A stretch of DNA of 64,000 nucleotides. It comes from Ruminococcaceae bacterium AM07-15 (lineage in GTDB: Bacteria; Bacillota; Clostridia; Oscillospirales; Butyricicoccaceae). Location: positions 62,001 through 126,000 of the forward strand of contig QUDE01000004.1 in assembly GCA_003477405.1 (NCBI GenBank). Reading direction: 5' to 3'. Within the stretch, counting starts at the first letter, position 1. The number at the start of each line of letters is the position of its first letter. A model generated the notes under the pieces. That model had not been told where the DNA came from. It made no database searches and saw only the letters and a program-made list of their open reading frames with translations. Positions 17,661 through 26,120 of this stretch are shown in pieces. A program made the position numbers and the translations under genes.

Positions 17661-17687
17661 AAGGCCCTGGGCAATGCCCAGGGCCTT
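17661..17687. terminator. Bidirectional terminator between convergent GNAT genes
   Basis: AAGGCCCTGGGC and its perfect complement around AAT, with TTTT on the + side. It separates the export operon from the convergent - strand genes. Confidence 0.85.
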
Positions 17688-17697
17688 TTGCAATATA

Positions 17698-18495
17698 TCA
17701 GTTTTTGGGGGGCAGATCCCGTCGGTACAGGCTGCGGCGGGATCGGGTGACAAACCCCTGGCTTTCATAGAGCCGGACGGCTTTTTCGTTCCAATCCAGC
17801 ACTTCCAGGGTGGGGTTCTGGCCTTGAGCCAAAAGACGGTTTACGGCAAAAGCCAGAATGCCTTTCCCCAGCCCCTGTCCCTGAAAGGCGGGAGATACCG
17901 CCAGATTGTCCAGCAGACCGCTTTCATCCAGGGAGACCGCTCCCATGAGCTGCCGGTTTTTCAGAAAGAGGAAAATATCCCGGCGATGCCGGGCACAGGA
18001 AAGCCGGTCTTCCACCGAAGGGAGCATCCGGTGGGGCGGCACATCCATGGCCCGGCGCAGAGGGAGAAAGGCCTGGGCGATCAGGTCCTGATAGGCCCGG
18101 TACCATGGGTCCTCATAGGGAATGGGGGAAAGAGGCTCAGGCAAAGGCTCTCCTTCGTAAACCATATGCCGGGTGGTGAACCAGGGGACAAGTCCCCCTT
18201 TCTCGGCAAAAGGATGGGAACCATAGGGCAGATCGGTGGTGACCAGGCGCAGCCCTAAGCTGCTGGCCTGCTCCAGAGCGGCGGCAATGAGGGGGACAAA
18301 ATGATCCCCTTCCTCTCCCAGAAGGAAGAGAGCCGTCCGTTTCTGAAAAGGGGCAAAAGGAAAAAGGGCTACGGCTCGGGGAAGGCCTCCCTCCCAGTGA
18401 ACGACACCCCGGCAGTTTTCCCAAGGGGGCTGCCGGAACAGGCAGGGCAGGGAGGAGAGGGCCTCCGCCTGCTCAGGAGAATAGGAAATGAGCAT
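17698..18495 (-). CDS. GNAT acetyltransferase
   Basis: A 265-residue protein with a C-terminal GNAT domain: the strand LDNLAVSPAFQGQGLGKGIL carries the acetyl-CoA loop QGQGLG, followed by NEKAVRLYESQGF. The N-terminal half is a diverged second GNAT-like domain. Its stop is 10 bases from the terminator shared with the convergent gene, and it follows the TSUP permease by 3 bases, so they form one operon. Substrate unknown. Confidence 0.8.
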   Translation of the reverse strand: MLISYSPEQAEALSSLPCLFRQPPWENCRGVVHWEGGLPRAVALFPFAPFQKRTALFLLGEEGDHFVPLIAAALEQASSLGLRLVTTDLPYGSHPFAEKGGLVPWFTTRHMVYEGEPLPEPLSPIPYEDPWYRAYQDLIAQAFLPLRRAMDVPPHRMLPSVEDRLSCARHRRDIFLFLKNRQLMGAVSLDESGLLDNLAVSPAFQGQGLGKGILAFAVNRLLAQGQNPTLEVLDWNEKAVRLYESQGFVTRSRRSLYRRDLPPKN

Positions 18496-18498
18496 GGC

Positions 18499-19260
18499 TT
18501 AAAACAGTTCGCTCACCACTTTGATCATCAGCAGCACGATGACCAAAGCAATGATGGGACGGATGAACTTGGCGCCATTTTTGATGGCCAGATGAGCGCC
18601 CAGGTAGTTTCCGGCGATGGTGCAGCAGGCCGCGGGCACGGCCAGCCAGAAAAGCACCTTGCCTCCCAGAAGATAGGCCACCGCCGAGGCGATGTTGGAC
18701 GCCAGGTTGGTCAGCTTGGCATTGCCGGAAGCTGTGACGATGGGAAGCCGCAGCACCATGCAGAACAGGATGATGAGGAAAGTGCCGGTGCCCGGGCCGA
18801 AGAAGCCGTCATAGGCCCCCAGAAACAGGCCGATGACAAAGGCCTTGGGATAGAGCAGTTTTACCTGGTCGTGTTCGTCCTCATTTTCCCCGAACTTCCG
18901 GTTGATGAGAATAAAGACGCCAGCCACCGGCAGGATCACCATCAGGCACATCCGCAGCACCCGGTCTTCCAGCACCATGGCCAGCTGAGAGCCCATCCAG
19001 GCGCCGATCAGGGCGCCAACGGCGCTGTATAAGGCGGTTTTCAAATGCACATTGCCGCTTTTGAAATATTTGAAGGAGGAGACGCAAGTGCCCAGAGCGG
19101 CGGAAAACTTGTTGCAGCCATAGGCATTGATCATGGGCAGGCCGGCGAAAACATAGGCGGGGATGGAGATCAGTCCGCCCCCTCCGGCCACTGAATCCAC
19201 AAATCCGGACAAGAACACCAATGGGCAGACGATAAGCAGTGCGTGCAGACTGAAATCCAT
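18499..19260 (-). CDS. TSUP (TauE/SafE) family permease
   Basis: A 253-residue integral membrane protein with the two TSUP repeats: FVDSVAGGGGLISIP in the first and LGAYDGFFGPGTGTF in the second. The family exports or imports small sulfur-containing anions such as sulfite, taurine-derived compounds or thiosulfate. ATG 19260 has GAGAGG 10 bases upstream, while a further in-frame ATG at 19293 lies inside the promoter region. The YedF pair of selenium/sulfur genes lies just upstream on the same strand, which agrees with a role in sulfur chemistry. Confidence 0.88.
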   Translation of the reverse strand: MDFSLHALLIVCPLVFLSGFVDSVAGGGGLISIPAYVFAGLPMINAYGCNKFSAALGTCVSSFKYFKSGNVHLKTALYSAVGALIGAWMGSQLAMVLEDRVLRMCLMVILPVAGVFILINRKFGENEDEHDQVKLLYPKAFVIGLFLGAYDGFFGPGTGTFLIILFCMVLRLPIVTASGNAKLTNLASNIASAVAYLLGGKVLFWLAVPAACCTIAGNYLGAHLAIKNGAKFIRPIIALVIVLLMIKVVSELF

Positions 19261-19302
19261 AACCAAAATCCTCTCTTTTTCAAATGAAAGCAAACCTCAT
19301 TT

Positions 19303-19331
19303 ATCATAAATCAAAAATGGCGCCCTGGCAA
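19303..19331 (-). promoter_or_regulatory. Promoter of the TSUP-GNAT operon
   Basis: On the - strand TTGCCA (19331-19326) and TATGAT (19308-19303) are separated by 17 bases. The start codon is 43 bases further on. Confidence 0.6.
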
Positions 19332-19341
19332 GGTATCGGCG

Positions 19342-19601
19342 AAAAAAGTCTTTGGGAAGTCTGGATTTCTCAGGCTTTTCAAACTGGACTAAAACTGATT
19401 GGATTGGAGAGAGACGCTTGTCCAGCCCTTCATCAACCCGCAAAAAGCCGCGACCTGTGCGTGGCTTTTTGCACTTCTCAAGGGGCAAGTGTGCGCCGAA
19501 GGCGTACATGTATCCCCTTGCAAAAACTCGGAAAAGCGGCAAGGGCCGCTTTTCCGGCATACAAAAAAGTCCTTGGGAAGTCTGGCTTCCCAAGGACTTT
19601 C
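19342..19601. repeat. Structured intergenic element, copy A, between duplicated terminators
   Basis: The conserved core is 19440-19562. It contains three helices: GCAAAAAGCC with GGCTTTTTGC (19440-19449 and 19463-19472); CAAGGGG with CCCCTTG (19479-19485 and 19514-19520) enclosing GTGTGCGCC with GGCGTACAT; and GGAAAAGCGGC with GCCGCTTTTCC (19530-19540 and 19545-19555). The flanks 19342-19380 and 19563-19601 match at 32 of 39 positions, and the right one is the terminator of the DUF3343 gene. A second core lies at 54665. The space from 19261 to 19606 holds no credible gene. Confidence 0.85.
19567..19599 (-). terminator. Terminator of the yedF-DUF3343 operon
   Basis: On the - strand GTCCTTGGGAAG pairs with CTTCCCAAGGAC around CCAGA and runs into six T. 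It lies 8 bases past the DUF3343 stop. Confidence 0.85.
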
Positions 19602-19606
19602 GTATG

Positions 19607-19879
19607 TCAGATCTGAATGGCTTCCACCTGGCGGTGGTTTTTATCTCCTTTGGCAAAATACAGCTGAAACACCCCTTTTTCCATTCCCAGGCTGTTGGCC
19701 GCGGCGATGGCCTCCTGCTGGTCCATTGGGGGCAGCATCACCGAGATGCCGCAGCTTTGGGACACTTCCCGCAGAGTGGGGATGACGGTGATGGAATAGC
19801 GGGGCCGGAGGATCTTCTGGGCCTCCATGGCCGAATGGGTATTTTCAAAGGAGATCACATAAAATTCTGTCCGTTCCAT
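19607..19879 (-). CDS. DUF3343 putative selenium/sulfur carrier protein
   Basis: A 90-residue protein of the DUF3343 family, often encoded beside yedF and selenium genes. The fold is small alpha/beta, with the expected N-terminal FYVISFENTHSAMEAQKIL and the Cys-containing SQSCGISVML. ATG 19879 shares its A with the TGA of yedF, which indicates coupled translation. A longer in-frame start at 19903 would lie inside yedF and is less likely. Family members are proposed carriers for reactive selenium or sulfur; that is family knowledge, not shown here. Confidence 0.82.
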   Translation of the reverse strand: MERTEFYVISFENTHSAMEAQKILRPRYSITVIPTLREVSQSCGISVMLPPMDQQEAIAAANSLGMEKGVFQLYFAKGDKNHRQVEAIQI

Positions 19880-20460
19880 CAGACGCGCATCATCTTGCCG
19901 CAAGCGGTGACGGCTTCCAGAATTTCATACATATTGCTCACTGTGCCGCACTGGAGCTTGTCGGTGATGCCGAAGAAGTTCAGGCAGGTGCCGCAGACCA
20001 TCACCCGGGTACCCTTCTCCATCAGTGTTTTCAGGCTGTCCACGATCTGCTGGTTTTCACAGGGCAGCATGACGCCTTCGTTCATAAAGGCAATGACAGA
20101 GGGCGGGGTGTCCATCTGGGTCAGGGTGTAGAAATACATATTGATCAGGTTGTGGCCCAGCTCATTGTCGGCGGAACCGATACGGTTTTCGGTGCAGAAA
20201 ATGGACCAGGAACGGTCTTCATAGGCCTCAGCTTTCTGCACATCGGCATTGGGGTCCTTTTTCAGGGTGACGGTATAAACACCGTTGTCCTCCTGGCTCT
20301 CATGGGTATAGCCCACACTGGCGGCAAAACGGCTCAGGTTCTGCACGGCGGTGGGGTTGTCCACCAGGGTCTGGATCTCTTCTTCACCGTTCTGCACGGC
20401 GGCCTTGGTCATGAGGACGGGCTTGGGGCAGGCTTCGCCCCGGGCATCGACTTTATACAT
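19879..20460 (-). CDS. yedF: YedF-family sulfurtransferase-like selenium metabolism protein
   Basis: A 193-residue protein. Residues 1-70 form a TusA/SirA-like domain with the catalytic-type motif CPKPV near residue 12. The C-terminal half is a DsrE-like domain with VCGTCLNFFG, whose two cysteines could exchange selenium or sulfur. ATG 20460 has GGAGGG 8 bases upstream and fits the promoter at 20522-20550; the frame stays open further upstream but that part lies in the promoter. It is the first gene of a two-gene operon with DUF3343. Confidence 0.87.
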   Translation of the reverse strand: MYKVDARGEACPKPVLMTKAAVQNGEEEIQTLVDNPTAVQNLSRFAASVGYTHESQEDNGVYTVTLKKDPNADVQKAEAYEDRSWSIFCTENRIGSADNELGHNLINMYFYTLTQMDTPPSVIAFMNEGVMLPCENQQIVDSLKTLMEKGTRVMVCGTCLNFFGITDKLQCGTVSNMYEILEAVTACGKMMRV

Positions 20461-20521
20461 TGGGGAACCCTCCAGTTTCAAAAAAATCCGGACAGGGACA
20501 AAGACCCTGTCTCCTGGTTTC

Positions 20522-20550
20522 ATTATAACAGCCGGGTTTTTCCCCGTCAA
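20522..20550 (-). promoter_or_regulatory. Promoter of yedF
   Basis: On the - strand TTGACG (20550-20545) and TATAAT (20527-20522) are separated by 17 bases. Confidence 0.75.
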
Positions 20551-20614
20551 TCAAAGGGAGGGTTCTATCGAAAAGGGCGATAAAAACAGGGGCTTTTATC
20601 GAAAAATGCCGGCT

Positions 20615-20974
20615 TCAGCTGCCGTAGTCCTCCAGCAGCATCTGGAGTTCTTCTTCGTTGCGCAGGCCGATGCCCTCTTTCAGCATTTCCCGGTCCTGCT
20701 GGGGAAGAACGGCTGTGTCAAAATCGGTGACATACTGAGGCGTCCGGGCTTCCATGGAAGAATAGACGGCGATTTTTCCCTGATAATCCCGCACCACATA
20801 TTGATACAGGGCCTTTTCCACCGGCTGTACCTCCACCTTCTGGCTTTGATGGGAGACGGTCTGGAGGGGGGAAGCCTCTTCGGGACGGGAAGAAACGAGG
20901 GCGGCCATCCCCATGGCCAGGGAGACCGAGACCAGACCCCCCAGGATAAAAAAACGGCTTTTGGCAGCGGTCAT
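20615..20974 (-). CDS. BofC C-terminal-like membrane-anchored protein
   Basis: A 119-residue protein with one N-terminal membrane helix (about residues 7-28). Its C-terminal domain, containing YVVRDYQGKIAVY and ending with an EEL...LLEDYGS pattern, resembles the C-terminal domain of BofC, the forespore regulator of SigK activation in Bacillus. In clostridia such proteins occur in non-sporulation contexts as well. It is divergent from the penicillin-binding protein gene. Assignment rests on the short domain only. Confidence 0.65.
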   Translation of the reverse strand: MTAAKSRFFILGGLVSVSLAMGMAALVSSRPEEASPLQTVSHQSQKVEVQPVEKALYQYVVRDYQGKIAVYSSMEARTPQYVTDFDTAVLPQQDREMLKEGIGLRNEEELQMLLEDYGS

Positions 20975-21043
20975 CGTGATTCCACCTTTCCGGTTTGTCT
21001 GCTGCTTATTTTTTCCATGAATGGGGGCCTTTATACAAAAGTT

Positions 21044-21073
21044 TTGGATTTTTTCCCGAATCTATGTTATAAT
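21044..21073 (+). promoter_or_regulatory. Promoter of the penicillin-binding protein gene
   Basis: TTGGAT (21044-21049), an 18-base spacer and TATAAT (21068-21073). This fixes the gene start downstream, although the frame is open for 840 bases upstream. Confidence 0.65.
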
Positions 21074-21196
21074 GTAAACCGATTATTGTACTTGGGGCAG
21101 GGAACAAATGCCCCTGCGCATTCGTCTCAATCAGAAAGATACCCGGGAAGGCCTCAGGGCCCTTCTCCCACACCCCGGCGAAAGGAGAACGGATCT

Positions 21197-23815
21197 TTGG
21201 ATAAGCAACTCACCCCCAATGAAGGCGCACCCCAGGAAAATCAGCGCAAAAAGCGGAAAAAACGGAAAAAGCGCCGTTTGTTCGGCATGCGTCCCATTCC
21301 CTTTGTGCTGCTGTCCACGGTTCTCATTGCCATTACCACCGTGGCCATCTGCGGCATGGCCTTCGCCCTGTATGTGAACAAGTATATCAACCCCACCATC
21401 GATATCAATCTGGACGATTTCCGGCTGAATTTCACCAGTTTCGTCACCTATATCGACAGTGAGGGCAACGAGCAGGTGCTGGAGGAACTCCACGGCAGCG
21501 AAAACCGGATCTGGGCCGATATGGATGAGATATCACCCCAACTCCAGCAGGCCTTCGTGGCCATTGAGGACAACCGCTTTTATGAGCATGGCGGCGTGGA
21601 CTGGAAACGCTCCATCGGCGCGGCCCTCAACTACATTGTGCCCTTCCGGGACAACTTCGGCGGCGGCTCCACCATCACCCAGCAGCTGATCAAAAACATC
21701 ACCGGCGACGATGAGACTTCGGTGAAGCGGAAAATCACCGAGATCATGCGGGCTCTGGAGCTGGAGGATAAATACGAAAAGGACGATATCCTGGAGTTTT
21801 ACCTCAACACCATTTACCTGGGGCAGAACGCCTATGGCGTCAAAGCAGCGGCCCAGACCTATTTTGGCAAGGAGCCCTCCCAGCTGACGCTGGTGGAATG
21901 TGCCGCCATTGCGGGCATCACCAAAAACCCCTATAAGTATGACCCGGTGCGCTTCCCCGAATTCAACAAGGAGCGGCGGGACCTGGTGCTGGAGCAGATG
22001 TGCAAATACGGCTATATCTCAGAAGAAGAGAAGAATGAGGCCATGGCCCAGGAGCTGGTGCTCTATGAGCCCACAGAGGAAGAAGAAGACGAGGAAGTCT
22101 GGTCCTACTTTGTGGATGAGGTCTTCACCAGCGTGGTGGAGGATCTGATGGAAGAAAAGGGTTACAGCCAGGCGGTGGCCCGCCAGATGGTTTACACTGG
22201 CGGCTTGCGCATCGTCAGCACCATCGATCCCAATGTTCAGGCCAAGATGGACGCTGTGTTCCAGGATGAGGACAACCTGCCCGGCGTGCTGGGTAAGGAC
22301 GGCACCATGCCCCAATGCGCCATGGTGATCATGGACCAGCACACCGGCGAAGTGAAGGCCCTTTATGGCGGACGAGGTGAGAAGGAGGGCAACCTGGTGC
22401 TCAACCGAGCCACCAGAACCAACCGTTCTCCCGGTTCTTCCATCAAGCCGGTGAGCGTCTATGCTCCGGCTTTGGAGATGGGGCTTATCACCCCGGCCTC
22501 TGTGCTGGACGATGTGCCCCAGGACTTTTCCATCAAGAGTTCCGGCTGGCCCAAAAACTCCACCAATGGCGGCGTGTGGCAAGGCCGCATGACGGTGAAA
22601 AAGGCGGTAGCGGTTTCCAACAATACCATCCCTGTGGATTTGGTCCAACAGATGGGTGTGGATGCTTCCTTTGATTTTGCCACAGAAAAGCTGGGCCTGC
22701 CCTTGGAAGGGGGACGCACTGTCACCGACAAAAAGGGCAACACCAGCACGGTGTCCGACAAGGGCCTGGCGCCTTTGGCTCTGGGCGGCCTGACTGACGG
22801 TGTTTCCGTGTTGGATATGACTGCGGCCTATGCCGCTTTTGGCAACTACGGTTATTACAACGAGCCCAAGGTCTATACCAAGGTCTATGACTCTCAGGGC
22901 AATGTGATTTTGGACAACACCGGCGAGACGGTGGAGGCCATGAGCCAGAAAACCGCCGACTATATGCTGGATCTGCTGGTGAATGTGGTCACCGGCCCCC
23001 AGGGCACTGGTGCCCGGGCCAAGATCCAGGGCATCGAAACCGCAGGCAAAACCGGTACCACCGACGATGATTACGACCGTTGGTTTGTGGGCATGACCCC
23101 CTATTATACCGCCGCTGTGTGGTTCGGTTACGATACTCCCCAGGTGGTCAAGGGCGTGAGCTCCAACCCGGCCCTGGCCATTTGGAAAGATGTGATGGAG
23201 GATGTGCACGCCGATCTGCCCAATGCCGAGTTTGACCGGAAGACGGCCATGAAAACGGTGTATGTCTGCGCCGACAGCGGTCTCAAACCCACAGAATATT
23301 GCAGCAGCGATATCCGGGGCAGCCGGGTGATTTCGGCCCGTGTGGCGGCAGAGGATGTGCCCACGGCCAGCTGCGATATGCATGTGGCCGCCCAGATCGA
23401 CAGTCAAACCGGCCAGCTGGCCAATGACTATTGCCCGGTGGCCGATGTGAAGACGGTGGGTATGCTCCGCGTGGACCGCAGCTTCCCTGTTTCCGGCGTA
23501 CGGGTTTCGGACGGAGGTTATGTGCTTCCCGGCAGTGATTCCAGCGGCTATCCCGCCGCCAGCGGAGCGGATTCGCCCAATCACACCTGTACTCTGCACA
23601 ATGCAGAAAATGACGGCAATGCCCCGGTGGAGCCCGATCCCAATGATCCTAATAACCCTACCGATCCCAATGATCCCAACAATCCGGATGATCCCAACAA
23701 CCCTACCGACCCGGATGATCCCAACAGTCCCACCGATCCGGACGATCCCAACAATCCCACGGACCCCGATGACAATCAGGACCCAGGGACCACGGTGACG
23801 CCATCCTCCCCTTAG
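21197..23815 (+). CDS. Class A penicillin-binding protein (PBP1A family)
   Basis: A bifunctional peptidoglycan glycosyltransferase/transpeptidase of 872 residues. Features in order are a Lys/Arg-rich cytoplasmic tail, a membrane helix (about 35-60), the glycosyltransferase domain with EDNRFYEHGGVD and GGSTITQQL, and the transpeptidase domain with SSIK (in PGSSIKP), SNN and KTGTT. A low-complexity C-terminal tail follows, of about 50 residues built from Asp-Pro-Asn-type repeats. TTG 21197 follows AAAGGAG and no ATG is available near it. Such charged tails are common in clostridial PBPs and may span or bind the wall. Confidence 0.92.
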   Translation: MDKQLTPNEGAPQENQRKKRKKRKKRRLFGMRPIPFVLLSTVLIAITTVAICGMAFALYVNKYINPTIDINLDDFRLNFTSFVTYIDSEGNEQVLEELHGSENRIWADMDEISPQLQQAFVAIEDNRFYEHGGVDWKRSIGAALNYIVPFRDNFGGGSTITQQLIKNITGDDETSVKRKITEIMRALELEDKYEKDDILEFYLNTIYLGQNAYGVKAAAQTYFGKEPSQLTLVECAAIAGITKNPYKYDPVRFPEFNKERRDLVLEQMCKYGYISEEEKNEAMAQELVLYEPTEEEEDEEVWSYFVDEVFTSVVEDLMEEKGYSQAVARQMVYTGGLRIVSTIDPNVQAKMDAVFQDEDNLPGVLGKDGTMPQCAMVIMDQHTGEVKALYGGRGEKEGNLVLNRATRTNRSPGSSIKPVSVYAPALEMGLITPASVLDDVPQDFSIKSSGWPKNSTNGGVWQGRMTVKKAVAVSNNTIPVDLVQQMGVDASFDFATEKLGLPLEGGRTVTDKKGNTSTVSDKGLAPLALGGLTDGVSVLDMTAAYAAFGNYGYYNEPKVYTKVYDSQGNVILDNTGETVEAMSQKTADYMLDLLVNVVTGPQGTGARAKIQGIETAGKTGTTDDDYDRWFVGMTPYYTAAVWFGYDTPQVVKGVSSNPALAIWKDVMEDVHADLPNAEFDRKTAMKTVYVCADSGLKPTEYCSSDIRGSRVISARVAAEDVPTASCDMHVAAQIDSQTGQLANDYCPVADVKTVGMLRVDRSFPVSGVRVSDGGYVLPGSDSSGYPAASGADSPNHTCTLHNAENDGNAPVEPDPNDPNNPTDPNDPNNPDDPNNPTDPDDPNSPTDPDDPNNPTDPDDNQDPGTTVTPSSP

Positions 23816-23836
23816 GGGGATAAAGCGAATAAAAAA

Positions 23837-23856
23837 AGAGACCCGATCGGGTCTCT
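23837..23856. terminator. Bidirectional terminator between PBP and hemL
   Basis: Perfect 20-base palindrome AGAGACCCGATCGGGTCTCT flanked by A-run and T-run on both strands, so it can stop both convergent transcripts. Confidence 0.9.
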
Positions 23857-23875
23857 TTTTTTTATTGTTTTTGCC

Positions 23876-25138
23876 TTAGCCCTGGAAGGTGCGGGCCGCT
23901 GCAATGGCCCGATCCAGATCTTCCATGGTGTGAGCACCGCTGACAAACATGGCCTCAAACTGGGCCGGGGCCAGGTAGATGCCGTTTTTCAGCATATGGC
24001 TGAAGTAGGCGGCATAGCGGTGGGTGTCGCTTGTCTGTGCCGAAGCAAAATCGGTGACAGGGCCTTCGGTAAAGAAGGCGCACACCAGGCTTCCCACCTG
24101 ATTGACGGTGCATCCGGGAAGGGCCTGACGCAGGCCATCGGCCAGATGAGCGCCCATCTTTTCCAGCCGCTCATAGAGGGCCGGGTCCCTTTCCAGCTTC
24201 CGCAGGTTGCAAAGTCCGGCTGCCATGGCCACCGGGTTGCCCGACAGAGTGCCGGCCTGGTAAACACTGCCCAGGGGAGACACCTGGCTCATGATGGCCT
24301 TTTTGCCGCCATACGCGCCCACCGGCATCCCAGCGCCGATGATCTTGCCATAGGTGACCAGGTCGGCCTGTACGCCGTAGTATTCCTGAGCGCCGCCCAG
24401 AGCCAGGCGGAAGCCGGTGATCACTTCGTCAAAGATCAGCAGCGCACCGTTTTCGTCGCACAGCTTCCGCAGTCCCTGGAGAAAGCCGGGAGCAGGGGGC
24501 ACAACACCCATGTTGGCGCCCACCGGCTCCACAATGAGGGCGGCGATCTCGCCGGGATTTTCCTGGAACAGCTGCTCCACCGAAGAGAGGTCATTATACT
24601 GGGCCAGCAGGGTATCCTGGGCCGCGCCACGGGTGACACCGGCGCTGTCCGGTTTGCCGTTGGTCAAAGCGCCGCTTCCGGCCTTCACCAGCATGCTGTC
24701 GCTGTGGCCGTGGTAGCAGCCGGCGAACTTGATGAGCTTTTCCCGGCCGGTATAGCCACGGGCCAGACGCAGAGCGCTCATCACGGCCTCCGTGCCGCTG
24801 TTGACCATGCGCACCATTTCCATCCCCGGCACCAGACGGCAGATCAGCTGAGCCATCTCCACCTCCCGGCGGGTGGCGGCGCCAAAGCTCAGTCCTTCCT
24901 GCACCGCTTCCATGACGGCCTGCTCCACATCCGGGTCCCGATGGCCCAGGATCATAGGACCCCAGGAGCCTACAAAGTCGATATAGGTCACATTGTCTTC
25001 GTCGGTGATGCGGGCGCCGCGGCCGCTTTTGATGAACCGGGGCGCACCGCCCACGGCGTTGAAGGCCCGCACCGGGCTGTTGACGCCGCCGGGCATCACT
25101 TGTTTTGCCTGTTCAAACAGTTCTTCCGATCGTCCCAT
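23876..25138 (-). CDS. hemL: Glutamate-1-semialdehyde 2,1-aminomutase
   Basis: A PLP enzyme of 420 residues that converts glutamate-1-semialdehyde to 5-aminolevulinate in the C5 pathway. The family signature DEVITGFR and the PLP-binding lysine in TYGKIIGAGMPVG are both present, and the length is normal. It is the last gene of the hem operon and starts one base after the hemB stop region. Confidence 0.95.
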   Translation of the reverse strand: MGRSEELFEQAKQVMPGGVNSPVRAFNAVGGAPRFIKSGRGARITDEDNVTYIDFVGSWGPMILGHRDPDVEQAVMEAVQEGLSFGAATRREVEMAQLICRLVPGMEMVRMVNSGTEAVMSALRLARGYTGREKLIKFAGCYHGHSDSMLVKAGSGALTNGKPDSAGVTRGAAQDTLLAQYNDLSSVEQLFQENPGEIAALIVEPVGANMGVVPPAPGFLQGLRKLCDENGALLIFDEVITGFRLALGGAQEYYGVQADLVTYGKIIGAGMPVGAYGGKKAIMSQVSPLGSVYQAGTLSGNPVAMAAGLCNLRKLERDPALYERLEKMGAHLADGLRQALPGCTVNQVGSLVCAFFTEGPVTDFASAQTSDTHRYAAYFSHMLKNGIYLAPAQFEAMFVSGAHTMEDLDRAIAAARTFQG

Positions 25139-25139
25139 A

Positions 25140-26120
25140 TCAGCCGATATCCCCTTTCATGATGGCATCTGCCAGTTCGTTGGCATAGTAGGTGATCAAA
25201 ATATCCGCTCCGGCCCGGAAGATGGAGACGGCGCTTTCGCACATGACGCCGTATTCGTCGATGAGTCCGGCCTGGGCCGCCGCCTTGATCATGGCGTATT
25301 CGCCGCTGACGCTGTAAGCCGCCAGAGGCAGGTGGGTGTTTTCCTTTACCGCCCGGATTACATCCAGATAGGAAAGGGCGGGCTTGACCATCAGCAGGTC
25401 GGCTCCTTCCCGGGTGTCCTGCATGGCTTCCTTCAAGGCTTCCCGCGCATTGTGGCAGTCCATCTGGTAGCTCTTCCGGTCTCCGAAGGAGGGAGCGCTG
25501 CCGGCGGCATCCCGGAAGGGGCCATAGAAGGAGGAGGCGTATTTGACGGCATAGGACAAAATGGGGGTGTTTTCAAAGCCGTTTTCATCCAGGGCCTGAC
25601 GGATGGCGGCCACCCGGCCGTCCATCATGTCAGAGGGGGCCACCATATCGGCTCCCGCCTGCACATGGGACAGGGCGGTGCGGCTGAGATAGGGGAGGGT
25701 TTTGTCGTTGTCCACCGTTTCCCCACAGAGGATGCCGCAATGGCCATGAGAGGTGTATTCGCACATACACACATCGGTGATGAGATAGACCTCTTTGCCG
25801 TATTTCTGCCGGATGGCCCGCAGTCCCTGCTGAACGATGCCGTCCTCTGCATAAGCGCCGCTGCCTTCCGGGTCTTTGCTGGCGGGCAGACCGAAGAGCA
25901 GGAATTTGTTGATCCCGTGGCCCAGGGCTTCCTCAATGCCCCGGGAAACTTCATCAGGGCTGTAATGGAAGTGGCCGGGCAGGCTGGGGATGGGGGAGCA
26001 GATCTTTTCCCCTTCCTGCAAAAACAAAGGCAGAATCAGGCTCTGGGGGCTCATGCGGGTCTCCCGCACCATGCCCCGGAGCAGGGGAGTGGTGCGGAGA
26101 CGGCGGGAACGATCAATCAT
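25140..26120 (-). CDS. hemB: Porphobilinogen synthase (delta-aminolevulinate dehydratase)
   Basis: A 326-residue enzyme that condenses two 5-aminolevulinate molecules. The Cys-rich zinc site DVCMCEYTSHGHCG and both active-site lysines (SYAVKYAS and LMVKPA) are visible, so it is a zinc-type enzyme. It overlaps the end of the upstream cobA/hemD gene by 8 bases. Confidence 0.95.
   Translation of the reverse strand: MIDRSRRLRTTPLLRGMVRETRMSPQSLILPLFLQEGEKICSPIPSLPGHFHYSPDEVSRGIEEALGHGINKFLLFGLPASKDPEGSGAYAEDGIVQQGLRAIRQKYGKEVYLITDVCMCEYTSHGHCGILCGETVDNDKTLPYLSRTALSHVQAGADMVAPSDMMDGRVAAIRQALDENGFENTPILSYAVKYASSFYGPFRDAAGSAPSFGDRKSYQMDCHNAREALKEAMQDTREGADLLMVKPALSYLDVIRAVKENTHLPLAAYSVSGEYAMIKAAAQAGLIDEYGVMCESAVSIFRAGADILITYYANELADAIMKGDIG

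Noticed and set aside
19297..19656. Open frames across the intergenic element, on both strands
   Set aside because: The same protein-like strings appear at 54582-54800 in several frames because the DNA is repeated, not because it is translated; no ribosome-binding site is present and pairing is what is conserved.
20351..21196. Upstream extension of the penicillin-binding protein frame
   Set aside because: It overlaps yedF, the BofC-like gene and the promoter at 21044-21073; the coding part starts at TTG 21197 with AAAGGAG before it.
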